Positions 1 to 13,700 of a stretch of 64,000 nucleotides of DNA are shown here, piece by piece (the stretch's first letter is position 1; each line of letters begins with the position of its first letter). The translations under genes and the position numbers were made by a program. Location of the stretch: contig NC_089272.1 in NCBI RefSeq assembly GCF_963678975.1, forward strand, positions 28,063,780-28,127,779, written 5' to 3'. The notes below the pieces were generated by a model, which was given only the letters and a program-made list of their open reading frames with translations, had not been told where the DNA came from and searched no databases. The DNA is from Dysidea avara. Lineage: Eukaryota > Porifera > Demospongiae > Dictyoceratida > Dysideidae.

Positions 1-1
1 C

Positions 2-3000
2 AATTGTACTGATTCATCAGTTGGTGTAGCTGCAATAAATGTCACAAATATTTTCATGCATGATATAAACATAATTCACTGCAGTAAGACTTATAGCAGC
101 ATACAAGCTAATTCATTCCATTATCCTGACAGTGTTTACAAGCCAAGGCTTTTTAGGAAAGCAGCCTTACATTTTCACAACTGTGTGTCTGTTATTGTTA
201 AAAATGTGTCGATATCTGTTGACATTGGAACTAATGGATTAGTTGTTGTTAATTCCATGATGAAGTCTGAATTTAAAAATGTACATGTTACAGTGATATC
301 TTTGCCATTGGATTCCAATTATACTGAATTAACAACAAACGGCATGGCTGTGTGTTTCTTTAGATCTAACATATCAATAGATAGTAATTTGATCATACAA
401 AACTTCACCTACAGACAAATATTGTATTTAAATTATTCAATCACTGGAGTTCAGAATGTACTGTACATCATAATACTACAACCACAATTTAGAGTTTATA
501 TAAATTTAATTGACACTGAATTTAAAAATTTATACAATGCCACCATGCTGTATTATTATTATTATGCTAACATAAATTTTTTGAATCATTTTAGGACAGG
601 AAAAAGCAAATTAAACATAAACAATATTACAGCTTATAACAATAGTGGAAATTCTCTAGCAGATTTGCTTGTGGTAAAAGTTGTCAATTGCTACCTAAAT
701 TACTTACTTGGTAGAACTATTTTGTTCTCAGGGTCTCGTTTCTATGGAAACATTAATATGAATTCAATTATAACTCTGGTCATAAGTGGTCTATGTCTAA
801 CTCAATTTCCTGTTGTTGTACGGTTTACAGAATGTGACATTAGCCATAATCATGCAGCAAACATCATGAAAGTAACTGAAAAGCAAAATGGACAAGGTCA
901 TTGGTCAGTATTGATCATTTTCACAGAAGTTAACATTTTTTCCAACATGCATGGTGATGGCAGAGGATTACTACTATTGAACACTGCATATATTAAGATT
1001 CATTATTTGAAGATCACAAACAATAGCTATTTCAAAAGTATCATCAAATTCCACCTCTCTTTGTTCACAATTACACGATCTCTTTACATTTCAAGTAACT
1101 ATGTGAGAAATGTTTTAAGCACTACAGAAGGTTCATACATATTGCTCTATCCTCATACTGTCATAGAAATTGCAAATAATATAGTGTATTCTATTTTAAC
1201 TACAGAGCTTAATATGCAAAGAGAACAATCAGTAGAATTGTGCTATTTTCAGTTTAAATTGATCTCTATAAAAAATAGAACATTTGATGAGACAGTTAAA
1301 AATTTCAAGATAATTTTAAACAACATTTATACTGCTCCTATACAGTATATAGACTTTGATAAGTATTTTGCAACTTGTAAATGGATTTCTGACTGTGAAT
1401 GTGCTTTAAATTCATACAAACCTAGTGATGTGTTTGGTAAAGTGATGAATACAACAATTAAACGAATTGACAGAAGTAACATAAGAATAATTCCTTCAAG
1501 TATTTGCAACTGCACAAACTCTACAGACTATGACTGTTCTGCACATGAAATAGGTCCAGTATCTCCTGGACAAACTTTGACAGTGTATTTTATTGTGCCA
1601 CATTTATTACATCATCATAATTCAATGACATTGACAGTTGAAACTGCTAACTTACCACCAAATGGTTGTATAATCACTAGTGCAACTGAGATGTTACAGA
1701 CACACACAACTACTGGATGTAATCAGTATAACTACACTGTGTGGTCTGATAAAACTGAATGTGAACTGTACTTGAGTGCTGAAGGAATGCCAGAAATATT
1801 CTATGTTAAACTACTACCTTGTCCAGTAGGATTTTCATTACAGAGTAATCTACAAAGATGTCATTGTGATACAGTGTTGGATTGTGATGTTATTTCTGTT
1901 ACTGCATGTAACTTAGTTGATGGGACTATATTACGTCCTGCTAACAGTTGGATATCAGCTGATACTATCAATGGCTCACACAATAGCTCACACAGGTACC
2001 ATCTCTCCTCTCAATGTCCATTTGACTACTGTTTACCCTACTCATCATACCTCAACCTGTCCATTCCTGACATGCAGTGTCAGTTTAACAGATCTGGTGT
2101 GTTATGTGGACATTGTCAACAAAGTCTCAGTGTTGTGTTTGGCTCATCACAGTGCAAAAAGTGTTCCAAAATCTACTTGTTTATCATAATACCTATAGCA
2201 ATAGCAGGTATTGTGTTGGTAACAATGTTGTTTGTGTTGAAACTCACTGTTACTAATGGAACCATTAACTCATTCATCTTTTATGTGAACATTGTCAATA
2301 CAAATTATTCAAGCTTACTACCAAACTGTCATTCACTGATCTGTGTAGTACTTTCTATTTTCAACTTGGATATAGGTATCGAAACTTGTTTCTACAGCAA
2401 CATGAGTGGTTATGCAAAAACCTGTTTACAATTAGCATTTCCATTATATCTCATAATGATTGCATTAGCACTGATCATGGGTAGTCGTTACTCAAGTAAA
2501 GTACAGAGACTTACAGCACGAAGAGGTTTACATGTTCTTGCCACACTCTTCTTATTGAGTTATACTAAAATCTTATCAATGGTGTGTCATGTCTTGTTCT
2601 TTTATACTCAAATTACTCATCTTCCCAGTAGACACACACAGTTATTCTGGTCAGTAGACACAAGTGTTGAATTGTTTGAAAGTAAGTTTACTTTACTCTT
2701 CGTGATCTGCTTGCTGATATTTTCAGTATTATTACCATTCAACTTTCTTCTTCTCTTTGCAAGGACATTATTAAGATTTAAATTTGTAAATAACTTTAAG
2801 CCACTTCTTGACGTATACTTTAGTCCATACAAGGATAAATTTTTATGTTGGACTGGACTGCAACTTTTAATGAGGGCTGTGTTCTTTAGTTTGTCAGCTC
2901 TTGACAATAGAATTGGCCTTTTTAGTGGAATTGTTGTAATAGGAGTATTGCTGTTCATACAAGGTATTATACAACCTTTCAAGAGCAGGTTCAATAACAT

Positions 3001-3346
3001 ACAGGAATCTTTTATTCTACTAAATCTCTTATTAGTGTATGTAAGTGCACTGTACAATTACTTAAACAATGTCAATGGTGCAGTATCAACACAGTACCTC
3101 ATCTTGATAGTACTTTTATACTTCCTGTCATTCATATTGTACACTTGTATAACCACATTATGTGATAGTAAATTGCAACAACTGAAGTCTGTCATCATTT
3201 CACAAATCAAAGGGTGTATAATATGGAAGAAAACTACTAAAGCTGTGTCATTTGAGTTGAACACAAATACCATGAGCAGTGAAATTCCAGATGTTACATT
3301 TAATTATAAAGAGCTCCGTGAACCTCTTATTGCAGTGACTGAATAG
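2..3346 (+). CDS. Beta-helix-like, Cys-rich, multi-pass membrane protein (5' end outside window)
   Basis: The frame is open from the first bases of the window, and residues before the first Met at 56 align with the paralogue at 10713-14249, so the true start lies upstream. Numbering from Met56: residues 1-480 are Asn/Ile/Thr-rich with many N-glycosylation sequons, resembling a secreted parallel beta-helix. Residues ~500-705 are Cys-rich (CPVGFSLQ, CPFDYCLPY, GVLCGHCQQSL, QCKKC). About nine hydrophobic segments run from ~706 (IYLFIIIPIAIAGIVLV) to ~1034. The tail ends in TFNYKELREPLIAVTE, almost identical in the paralogue, so it is probably functional. No intron is seen. I recall this architecture as an unnamed, expanded family in sponges and cnidarians; a surface sensor or adhesion role is inference. 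It is the only undamaged copy of three here. Confidence 0.85.
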   Translation, partial: NCTDSSVGVAAINVTNIFMHDINIIHCSKTYSSIQANSFHYPDSVYKPRLFRKAALHFHNCVSVIVKNVSISVDIGTNGLVVVNSMMKSEFKNVHVTVISLPLDSNYTELTTNGMAVCFFRSNISIDSNLIIQNFTYRQILYLNYSITGVQNVLYIIILQPQFRVYINLIDTEFKNLYNATMLYYYYYANINFLNHFRTGKSKLNINNITAYNNSGNSLADLLVVKVVNCYLNYLLGRTILFSGSRFYGNINMNSIITLVISGLCLTQFPVVVRFTECDISHNHAANIMKVTEKQNGQGHWSVLIIFTEVNIFSNMHGDGRGLLLLNTAYIKIHYLKITNNSYFKSIIKFHLSLFTITRSLYISSNYVRNVLSTTEGSYILLYPHTVIEIANNIVYSILTTELNMQREQSVELCYFQFKLISIKNRTFDETVKNFKIILNNIYTAPIQYIDFDKYFATCKWISDCECALNSYKPSDVFGKVMNTTIKRIDRSNIRIIPSSICNCTNSTDYDCSAHEIGPVSPGQTLTVYFIVPHLLHHHNSMTLTVETANLPPNGCIITSATEMLQTHTTTGCNQYNYTVWSDKTECELYLSAEGMPEIFYVKLLPCPVGFSLQSNLQRCHCDTVLDCDVISVTACNLVDGTILRPANSWISADTINGSHNSSHRYHLSSQCPFDYCLPYSSYLNLSIPDMQCQFNRSGVLCGHCQQSLSVVFGSSQCKKCSKIYLFIIIPIAIAGIVLVTMLFVLKLTVTNGTINSFIFYVNIVNTNYSSLLPNCHSLICVVLSIFNLDIGIETCFYSNMSGYAKTCLQLAFPLYLIMIALALIMGSRYSSKVQRLTARRGLHVLATLFLLSYTKILSMVCHVLFFYTQITHLPSRHTQLFWSVDTSVELFESKFTLLFVICLLIFSVLLPFNFLLLFARTLLRFKFVNNFKPLLDVYFSPYKDKFLCWTGLQLLMRAVFFSLSALDNRIGLFSGIVVIGVLLFIQGIIQPFKSRFNNIQESFILLNLLLVYVSALYNYLNNVNGAVSTQYLILIVLLYFLSFILYTCITTLCDSKLQQLKSVIISQIKGCIIWKKTTKAVSFELNTNTMSSEIPDVTFNYKELREPLIAVTE

Positions 3347-5554
3347 CTACAGAATTCTTTGCACACATGTAAAACATATGCTAACTAAGGTGTTGTTTAT
3401 TTTCTGCTGTAGGTGTAAATATTACTTTGATCACTTTAATTATTTTATAAATCATTATTTTAAAATCAATTTAGAACAGCACTCTGGACATGTACATACT
3501 GTTATACAATATATATAATGGACTTTAGAGTGAGGGCAGAGGCTAAATTTAGCTACACTGCCAAGCTTGAAGCACATACTATACCAGGAATGCATCCATA
3601 TGCATGCATTTCTAGGAGATTGGAGGCACGTTCTCAAAGGTAGCATTTTAGATATATGGTTGTAACAAAAAGACGTACAGCAGTGGTGCTGGCAAACTAG
3701 GCCACACTGAATGTGTACTGTAAGAGTTTTTAAAACTACATTGAAATTGTTTAAAGTTTTCCTTATAATAGCATTCTCTTCAAGACAGCTAATGCCAAAC
3801 ACAAACTATTTTACCATAAATCATGGAATGTATGTCTGTATAATTCCTTTACAGATTTCTTCAATGTCATTATAACTAATATGCACATTGATGAAATAAC
3901 AAACATTTTAAAGAATAATAAAAATTATGGATAAATAATTGCACGAATTTGCAAACCTTACTTATAAAATGAATAAAACATGTGAATTACAACATAATAT
4001 AGCTATGCATATTATAATTCTAGACTCAAATACAGTATCAATACATTTTCGCATAAAGGCTTCTATTGTCAGGATTTGATTGGCTATTTTATTGTATCAT
4101 TTCCTATTGCACTTAAATAACTTCTGCGATTTTACTATACAAATCATGTGATTTGAAACAAATGTATGGCAAACTAAATCAATATGTGTGATTAGGAGCG
4201 AAATGAGCATACATATACAAAGCAAACATTATTTACAGTAATTTGTTGACATGTATTATGTACAGTAGATTTACAGTATTTCCCAAAAATTGGTAAAATA
4301 TGTACATTACATAGTGGTAACATCATTTGCACTTCAATGCTGTATAGTGTACAGTGAAATGTACAAATATTTGCACATCATGAAATTGCGTAGATACAGA
4401 TAATCTGTTGCATGCAAGAATATGTGAAGATTGCTATATTACTACTTACTGTAGCAAGTGTAAAAACTTGTCAAATGTATTATTATGTACAAATTGTGGC
4501 CCTTTATTGTGCCAGGTACAAATATAATATCAGCTGTCAGTGAAAAAAGAACCACACAAAATCCAGAATATTAAATTGTAAATTGACTTGCTTTTTTTCA
4601 TGGAATAAAATGTGTCTTATCCACTATAGGTAACTTGAAAATTGTGTACATTGCCAATAGCTAACTACTGTTACTAGTGATATCACTGGATCAGTGACAA
4701 GTTACTGTACAATTAACCAATTAATAATTATCATGCACTAACCTAGAACACACAATTATTATACATTTGCTATTAATGTGACTTACACAATGGAAGTTGG
4801 AGATACAATGTGTGAGAGTGCTATTAATACTACAACTAAATACAGTGGATACAGTTACTGATGGTATGCACAAGCACATGGTCACACAATAAGCATGCTG
4901 TGTCTGTACATGTTGACTGTTAATTGCATGTTACTTGTCACCTCCTACCGTAGCAATCTGCAATCATTTTCATCGACAAGTGTCCAATTAGATCATCACA
5001 ATTATTAATTGGTTAAATTCACTTATGCATATGCAACTTCAGTACATTGCATGATTTTCATTGTAGTTGGCAAGCAGTATTTATTAACCTATGGGAATCA
5101 ATTCCATCAAGTATTATATTACAATGCAATAAGAATGGATGGAGGTCAGAGGATTGTTCTACAAGACATGCAAAGATTTATTGTGATGCTGTAATAACTA
5201 TACAATAATTATATATATTGCATCATTAGGTTTGCAAAACTTTAAAGAATGTTCTTTTCTGTTTGAGTATAATATTGTATTCACAGGCTTTAGCTTTCTC
5301 ACAGGTCCCTAGTGGGATAGCATTTAATTAATAATAAAAGGTTAGGAGTGTGGCCGTGTGGTGGTGTATAAGTTATCTTTAGTCTATTCATGAGACATGA
5401 ACAATTTAAATTTGCACTGTGCTCATGTTTAGGAGTGTATGCAGAAATTTTCAGGAATTTTTACTGGCTGTCATTGATCTTGCAGTTAACCATTCAACCT
5501 GAATGACTGTTCTATAAGATTAGTCATTTTCCTAATGTTTTTGGTAGAGTGATA
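3347..5554. other. Gene-free AT-rich stretch
   Basis: No credible coding exon or RNA gene was found. Bases ~5275-5330 match, in inverted orientation, a ~55-bp segment at ~25862-25918, so a dispersed repeat fragment lies here (both contain CACAGGTCCCTAGTGGGATA or its complement). Confidence 0.5.
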
Positions 5555-5873
5555 CAGGGGCGGATATGGGGGGGTCAAAGAGGGCTCTTGACCCTCTCTC
5601 CAAAAAATTTTAGTATACCAAGATCGAGATACTCTAATAGAGCAGTCACTCTAATAAAGCAGTCACAGTATTAGAACAGTGTGTAGTGAGCTATGTAAGA
5701 TTTTTATGTACTTTATCAGCTATAAATGCGTGGCTGGTGAGGTGGGCAGCTATTGTTAGCTGGCTGTGGCCTTTTTTTTATTTTGTGGTCTCACCTTATC
5801 AAACCAGAGACAATGTTGTAGTGCTTCAGTTCATTTTTGACCCCCCCTTTCTATAAGTATGGATCCGCCCCTG
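5555..5873. mobile_element. hAT-type MITE
   Basis: The 319-bp element starts CAGGGGCGGAT and ends ATCCGCCCCTG, perfect 11-bp inverted ends. It is flanked by GAGTGATA on the left and GAGTGTTA on the right, an 8-bp target duplication with one mismatch, as expected for hAT. It has no coding capacity. It carries a pair of the CTCTAATAGAG motifs at 5629-5668. Confidence 0.8.
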
Positions 5874-7214
5874 GAGTGTTATGATCATTTTACCTGAATT
5901 TTATTCAAAATACAATGTCAAATATATCCATTACAGCAAAGGACACAGTTTACAAACAATACCCACAATTTGAGATAAGCAGTATTCCATTATAATTATG
6001 GTACGGATCTTGAGTTGTGAGTCATGGAGCCTCAGTCTCTCAGTGCTATAAGTACTGTACATGTGTAAAATCCAGAGAGTTTTCTGGAAGCCTTGGAAAC
6101 CCTCTAGGTACTTTTCTGTATCACTAACGATATACAAAATTCCTTTTTTGCTTTGGTATGAAGTGTAAAATTATGACTAATGTCACATTATTTCAGATAC
6201 AGTGTATATTACAGGATTGTGTAGATGTATGGCTTATTTGGTAGTTGACCCAGTTGACTCAGGTGCCATGGCTTGTGTAGTGACATTTATACTAATGCTG
6301 ACTGTGTCTGTAATCATCACATTTATTGTGATAATGTGGTCATGCTCTATGAATAATACAAACTATTGATATCTTCAATACAATATGCTTGGTTGTATAG
6401 TCCTGTCAATTATGAATTTAATTTTTATTTATTTGTTAACAAAATCCTTAGAGGTAGTACATTAATGTACAAATACAGTAACAATTATTATGTAAACCTA
6501 CGTAAATGTTTCTATGTCAATTTCATATAGATCAGGGTAGGGTAGAGAATTCTATCTGATAGCCATCTTGGGCAAAGAAGTGTTACGGTAAATTTCTTGG
6601 TAGTGAGAGAATTTTAGTTGATAATATGGCTGGTCAGTAGTGATCCAAATAGCTATACATCCAAATTCTCCAGTTAAAAACTCAAAATTTAATGTTTCAA
6701 TCCAGTCTTGCATTTACATTATTTTATACCTGCAAATCTGTTATGGATGTTCTATTAGAGTACTTTTGATTGCTCTATTAGAGAGTCTTGATCTTTATTA
6801 ACATTTTCCTTAAATTACACTCTTGTTCTCACTAAAAACCTATTGAGCAAGTTTCCTATTACATGCACTGTAGCTCTGCTTTATTCCCAAGTTTATATTT
6901 GTGCGGCCAAACTATGATGTTTTGGTGTTGTTGCTGCGAACCCATAAGTTCATGTTTTGAAGGGGGTTTCCGGAACCCCCTAAATATGATAAGATGCCAC
7001 AATTAAGACACTACTATTGAACATCAATTGCCAAAATGCTGCATTGTATGAACCTGTGAGCTCATCCAGCCACACTAGTAATGATATGGAGCTGTACAAA
7101 ACTCCAGCCCATGCTACAAGTGACAAAGCGATCATCTGCTTAATATAAGAGATACCAGTGACTTATTGTGTAGCCATACACATGAAATGTATTGTATGTC
7201 CTACTGCATCTGTC
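5874..7214. other. Gene-free stretch with repeat fragments
   Basis: No exon was recognised. It contains a direct pair of the CTCTATTAGAG motif (6750-6764 and 6768-6787) followed by GATCTT, and a G-run/C-run hairpin at ~6961-6983 like those inside nearby hAT MITEs. Confidence 0.45.
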
Positions 7215-7690
7215 TGACTGCATCTTACTGTATTTCTGTTAGAAGGATGTATCCCATCAACTAAGTTACATGTAGTGACAGAAATAACATCACAATCCAA
7301 CACTGTTACAATGACATCCTTGTAGATGGCTCTGCAACGAAAACCCTACTGGACAAGGTAGTAGTTCAACAAACAATATTTCTGGTATTCCTTCAGTGCT
7401 CAAGTACAGTTTACGTTCAGTTTTATCAGACCACACAGTGTAGTTATACTGATTACAACCAGTAGTTGTGTGTGTTTGTGTCATCTCAGTTGTTCTAGCG
7501 GTTATACAACTATTTGCTGGTATATCTACAGTTTCAACTGCCAGTGTCACTGATGACAACAGTCAAGGTACAGATATGACAATTGATAAGGTTTCATCAG
7601 GAAATAATTGACCTAATTCATGTGAAGTGCATTCATAATCATGAACTTGTACACTTGCTAATCCAACAAGTGAATGTGTTACAATATAAT
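7215..7690 (-). pseudogene. Remnant of the beta-helix/multi-membrane family
   Basis: A 90-codon open stretch (7559-7290) matches the Cys-rich region just before the first membrane span of the intact gene (TTGCNQYNYTVWSDKTE, LLPCPVGFSLQ). Similarity continues on both sides through an in-frame TGA upstream (~7562), a frameshift near 7640, and a 2-bp deletion near 7305 (GTAACAG where the intact copy has GTGATACAG). It fades at ~7225. The ectodomain and membrane region are absent. This is a dead fragment lying between the intact gene and the full-length pseudogene. Confidence 0.8.
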
Positions 7691-10600
7691 ACTCTCAATA
7701 GCACCTTGACAAATTATAGAATTAGTGCTATTATATAATGCGTAGTTACATCTAGTTTTATAGCATATAATAAGATCAACTTTATCAATACAACAAGAAC
7801 AAAATTTGCAACCATGTATAGGTGCCCATCAGGTGGATCTGAGGAGGGAGGTAAAGAAGGAAGGAGGGAAGGGGTGTACCCTTTAATCCTTCTCTAGCTC
7901 CTTGGGTTTTTATACAACATTCATACCAATAAAGGGTGGGAGGGAATTGTTCACACTGTCAGTCTTGCAGGCCAGTACAGAAAATAAATGCTATGCACAT
8001 ACATTACATGGCAATGATGGCTTCAGGAATTGTAATGATACATAGGTTTACAAATTTCCTATTGAATGACACACTTAAATCTAGGGGGTCTGGGACATAC
8101 TCCCCAAGGGAAAATTAGGAAATTATGTATTCTCAAAGTGAATCTGGTAACAGTTTTTCACCAAAATCTGTAAAGCTGACATTTTAAATGTACAGTATAG
8201 GAAATTGAAGATATGTTTCTGCTGGTACAGTGTCAGCAGGCTAAAGAGATGAGGTGGGGCTAATTGAAGTTTGAAGCATACACATGTGGATGCCATTTTG
8301 GATGTCTGCGGGTAAGCCCCCAGGAAAATTTCAGGTCTTGGGCACTCTGGAATACGATTTTATGCTATTTTTACTGTGTTGGTATACAGGTAAACAGTAA
8401 CTTTAAACAAGTACAAAATATGACTAAGCCTGCTAAAACAGGGCATGTGGATATATAAAATTTTCTTTAATCAGCCACAACCTTTTGTGTTATACTGTAG
8501 CTGTATGCATTGTTTAGCTCTTATTAAGCGCTATATAATACAGTTTGCAGAATGCAATTCTATTCCAGTACTAAGATACAATATGACCTGTGGTGTGACA
8601 GGGTGTAGTTCATACTCGAATTCCCTATACCATAGGCCCAGTCCTGTAATGCGACTGTTCTATTAGGGTGTTGACTGCTCTATTAGAGTATTTCAATTGT
8701 AATTTCTGTATAAAATCAATTTTAATTGCCTAAATATATTTGATCAGTTTCTAGAAACCTCAGAGACCCCTGGATTCATCCTTACATGGTATGCACTTTG
8801 CATGTAGATTAACTGTAAACTATGTGTATGGCAAAAGATTTTATCAATATCAAGACACTCTAATAGAGCAGTCACTACCCTTATAAAGCATTTAATTGTC
8901 TTCACATTCTATTGTGATTTTAATATACCTCAATTAACCAACTGAGCACACTTGGCCATCAAACAGATTCTGTCTCAGAAAACTATTCCCAGGTTATGTT
9001 TAAAGCAGAACATAATAGCTGTCAAAAACGTCTTCAGATTTAAGCCTAGAAGATGAAATTTCTCTCAATTTATTCTAATGAAGTCTTAGAATCTTAAGAA
9101 TTCAGCTATACCAAACTCAATTATGATAAAGGATGAATTATGTAGCCAATAGAACTGCACTGATTTGTGAAACAACACTGTTTATCCTTACATTTGCCCC
9201 CTTAGGTCTCCTGTGCCCCAACTGTGTCTCCTATATTTACACAATTCTTCCTATATACTCAGAAGCAGTATGGCTCAATATTGCCACTTTCACTCAGAGT
9301 AAGTCAGTACAAGGCCTTCTACTGTAGGTTGACAGCTGAACAGGTTCACACAAAGCACCACAAACTGCTTACCCAATAATTGTATAATAGCAAAAATCTG
9401 GCTTGTCTACTACTAATAGAACTTTGTTCCATAGCAGTCAGTGCAATAAAGTTGGTGAACAACTTTCTAATACAAGATTCACTGTGTGAACCAACACTTA
9501 TCTCTTCGTTTCCCAAGTATTGATTGTGCAACATTTACACTACTTCACATATTGCTTTATATCTCGTTCATACATTTAACTATCATCATGAAATTTTCTG
9601 CACTCCTTCTCTACACCCCAGTGATCAGTTGAGAGCATGGATGTGATCAGCAAATAATCTAATTAGGATTGTGGTGCATTTAAACATTAAATATTTTCAA
9701 TAATTTTTACTACATACAATGACTGCTCTATTAGGAATCTTTGGTATTTCAGTGGATAGCCACAACATTCAGCTACCTGTAGAAAAAGTGGAATAGAAAA
9801 GCATACACTTTGATGTTTTATGACTAGAATAAGGTTGTTCACTACTGCATGAAAGAATAGGAATACAAATAGCCATTATATTGCCTGAAGGCATAAATAA
9901 GGTCCTTTTAAGGAAATTTCTATTTCTAGCCTGTGCTTAGAGGTCACTAACCAAATAAAAACCAGTAGTTTAAAGAAAGAACTTTCCATCTACTCAGAAA
10001 AAAGATTACCAGGAAGTACAAAAAATGTATAGAAAAAAGGTGCTGGAAAACCAAGGGTTATACTCTAATAGAACAGCCAGTCAATATGAATCTGCTAGGA
10101 CTTTGATGCCAATAGAATATGACAAATGGTGCTGTACAGGGGCCTAACTGATATAATTATATACTGAACTACTAATCAGTGCACAGACTTCAACCCATAA
10201 TTATTATGTAGTTTGCAACAAAAAAAAATTTAATGGAAATTTGTATTCCGTGTTGCAAGAAATAGTAAAACCGCTGTATCATTATACACCCTTAAATGTA
10301 ATAAAATTATTTACATGTATGCATAACAAAAATAATTTCAATACATAAAGTATCATATGGCTTCTCTCATTAATGTAAGAACATTGTTCAATAGTCCTGG
10401 TAACAGTAGGGAACTGTTATACCATAAAGGTAATGAACTACAGCATGCATCTTAGTGACCAGTTAACATGCAAGAAGCCATGCCACACTGTATGCATTTT
10501 AATCTCCCAATTTTTCAAGAAATAATGGATCCACTGTACTGTACAAAACTACCAAATACTGTACACTCTACATGAAACCATTTAATGTATAATATAAGTA

Positions 10601-10712
10601 TATAAATTTAATTTGTGTCAGGTTAATGCAACAACTATAATAATGTCTACACACAGTAGCACTAAATTTTCTGTGTGTACATCATAAATCGATGAACTGT
10701 ATATAGTTAAAT
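7691..10712. other. Intergenic repeat-rich stretch
   Basis: No coding exon recognised. The CTCTATTAGAG motif recurs at 8653-8693 (two copies), 8855-8874, 9721-9740 and 10060-10080. No clear TIRs were found around these copies. Confidence 0.45.
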
Positions 10713-13700
10713 TTAGTCAGTCACTGCAATGAGCGGCTCTCGAAAATCTTTATAGTTGAATGTCACATTTGGGATTTGATTGTCTGTCATTTCAAATGTT
10801 CTACTTTTCTTCCATATTCTCCACCTTTTGAAATGAGAATGGACGACATCCTTTAATTGCTGTGCTGCATTACTACACAGTGTAGCTATACAAGTGTACA
10901 TTATAAAGAATATGAAATATACAAGTACTACAAAGATGAGGTACTGTGTTGCTGTACTGTTGACATTGTTGGGGTAGTTATACAGTGTAATTACATATGC
11001 TAATAAGAGGTTCAGTAGAACCAATGACTCTTGTAAGTTGTTGAGTCTGCTCTTAAAGGGCCATAATACACCTTGTACACAAAGCAATATTGCTGTAAAT
11101 ATGATTCCATTTAAAAGGCTAACTTTATTATCAAGAGCTGACAAACTGAAAAATATAGCCCTTATCGATAATTGCAATCCAGTCCAGTAAAAGTATTTGT
11201 CCTTGTACAAACAAAGATATGGATCAAGTAGAGGCTTAAAAGTATTAACAAGTTTAAACCTTAATAATTGTCTTGTGAATAAAAGGAGGATGTTGAATGA
11301 TATCAACAGTAAAAAGATGAGTAAACATATCACAAAGGGTAAAGTAAATTTAACTCCAAACAATTCAACACTTGTATCTACTGACCAGAATAACTGTGTG
11401 TGTCTATTGGGAAGATGAGTAATTTGAGTATAAAAGAACAAGACATGACACACCATTGATAAGATTTTAGTATAACTCAATAAGAAGAGTGTGGCAAGAA
11501 CATGTAAACCTCTTCGTGCTGTAAGTCTCTGTACTTTACTTGAGTAACGACTGCCCATGATCAATGCTAATGCTATCATAATGAGGTATATTGGAAATGC
11601 TAATTGTAAACATGTTTTTGAATAGTCACTCATGTTATTATAGAAACAAGTTTCAATACCTAAATCCAAATTGAAAATAAAAAGTAATACACAAGTAGGT
11701 GAATGACAGTTTGGCAACAAAGTCGAATAATTTGTATTGACAATGTTCACATAAAAGATGAATGTGTTAATATTTCCATTGATAACGGTAAGTTTCAACA
11801 CAAACAATGTTATTACCAACATAATACCTGCTATTGCTATAGGTATTATGATAAACAAGTAGATGTTGGAACACTTTTTACACTGTGATGAACCAAATAC
11901 AACACTGAGACCTTGTTGACAATGTCCACATAACACACCAGACCTATTAAACTGACACTGGATGTCAGGAGTGGACAGGTTGAGGTATGATGAGTAGGGT
12001 AAACAGTAGTCAAATGGACATTGAGAGGAGACATGATACCTGTGTGAGCTATTGTGTGAGCCATTAACGGTATCAGCTGATATCCAACTGTTAGCAGGAC
12101 GCAATATAGTCCCATCAGCTAAGTTACATGTAGTGACAGAAATAACATCACAATCCAACACTGTATCACAATGACATCTTTGTAGTTGAGCCTGTAATGA
12201 AAATCCTACTGGACAAGGTAGTAGTTTAACATAGAATATTTCTGGTATTCCTTCAGCACTCAAGTACAGTTCACATTCAGTTTTATAAGACCACAGTGTA
12301 GTTATACTGATTACATCCAGTAGTTGTGTGTGTCTGTGACATCTCAGTTGCTCTAGTGATTTTGCAACCATTTGCTGGTAAATGTGCAGTCTCAACAGTT
12401 AACATTACAGAACTTTTTGGTGATAACAATAGTCTTGGTACAATTAAATTAATTGTCAAATCTTGACCAGGTATTGTTTGACCTAGTTCATGTGAGGAAC
12501 ATTCATATGCAGTTGAATCTGTACACTTGCAAATACTTGAAGGAATGATTCCTATATCCTCTTTGTTAATGTGTACATTTGTAATATTTATGGCTTTTGC
12601 AAAAGCTTCTTTAGGAGTGACTAACTTGTAGTTATTTTTTCTGTCATACACCCATTCACACTTGATAAAATAAATTTCAAGGTCGATTAACTGTGTAGGA
12701 GCAGTGCATATGTTGTCTACTATTTCTATTCATGTTAATTTACCCAATGAATTAGGCAATTCTAAGAATTGAAAATAACATAATGGATTTCCTTGTTCAC
12801 TGTATGGAATTTCCTTTCCTAATGGCCAGTAGACTATATTATTTGTTGCTATGAAAATGCACTGATCAAATAATAGAGTGTATGAATATTTCATTGAATA
12901 TATGAGATATCTGGCATGATTGTTTGAAATTTCTAAATAGTCTGTAATTACAAAGGTTGATAAATGAAGTTCTATAATGTTTTCATAGTAACTGTTATTA
13001 ACAATAATGCAGTTGCTGCAGTAGATCTCTCCATTGTTCAATGATATCAAACTTTACCATAGCTATGAGCATTTGAAGAGATGGTGGTATCATAAATATT
13101 TATTGCAACAGGATGATGCCATAGTACTGCTATCTCACCAGTATAATCTTTAATGATACTCATTGCTTGATTGTGATTAAATGTGCAATTTTTAATTGAC
13201 ACAACAAAGTGCTCTGTCATGTAAGTATTGGTAATATTGATCATTGAATTTATGTTAGTATTTCTGTTATACTTACTGTTCATTATTATAAACAAATCTT
13301 TCTGTTTTGATTTATGAGAAATGGACAGCATAGAAAAGCCATTAATATACCTGGCAGCATTATTGTACATTTGGCAGCTCATTAAATTCACTTCAACTGC
13401 ATTATCATTAGTATCACTACAATAGTACAATGCACGCACATTACACAAGCCTTTGAAAACTGTTTGGTCAACTTGTACCAAAATCCTGAATTCATTGTGT
13501 TGAAATGAAATGTAAAACACATTTTGAATTTCTTTACCGTTACAAGCTGTTTGCTTGTAAGTAATATTTCGTATGTATAAAACATTCATTATTGTTTGTG
13601 CATAGTAAAAGACAACTAGGCCATCACTGGTAGAATTGTGTGATTGTGAGGAAGTCATCACAGTGATAAGTATGTTACTTAGTGTAGATTCCATCATAGT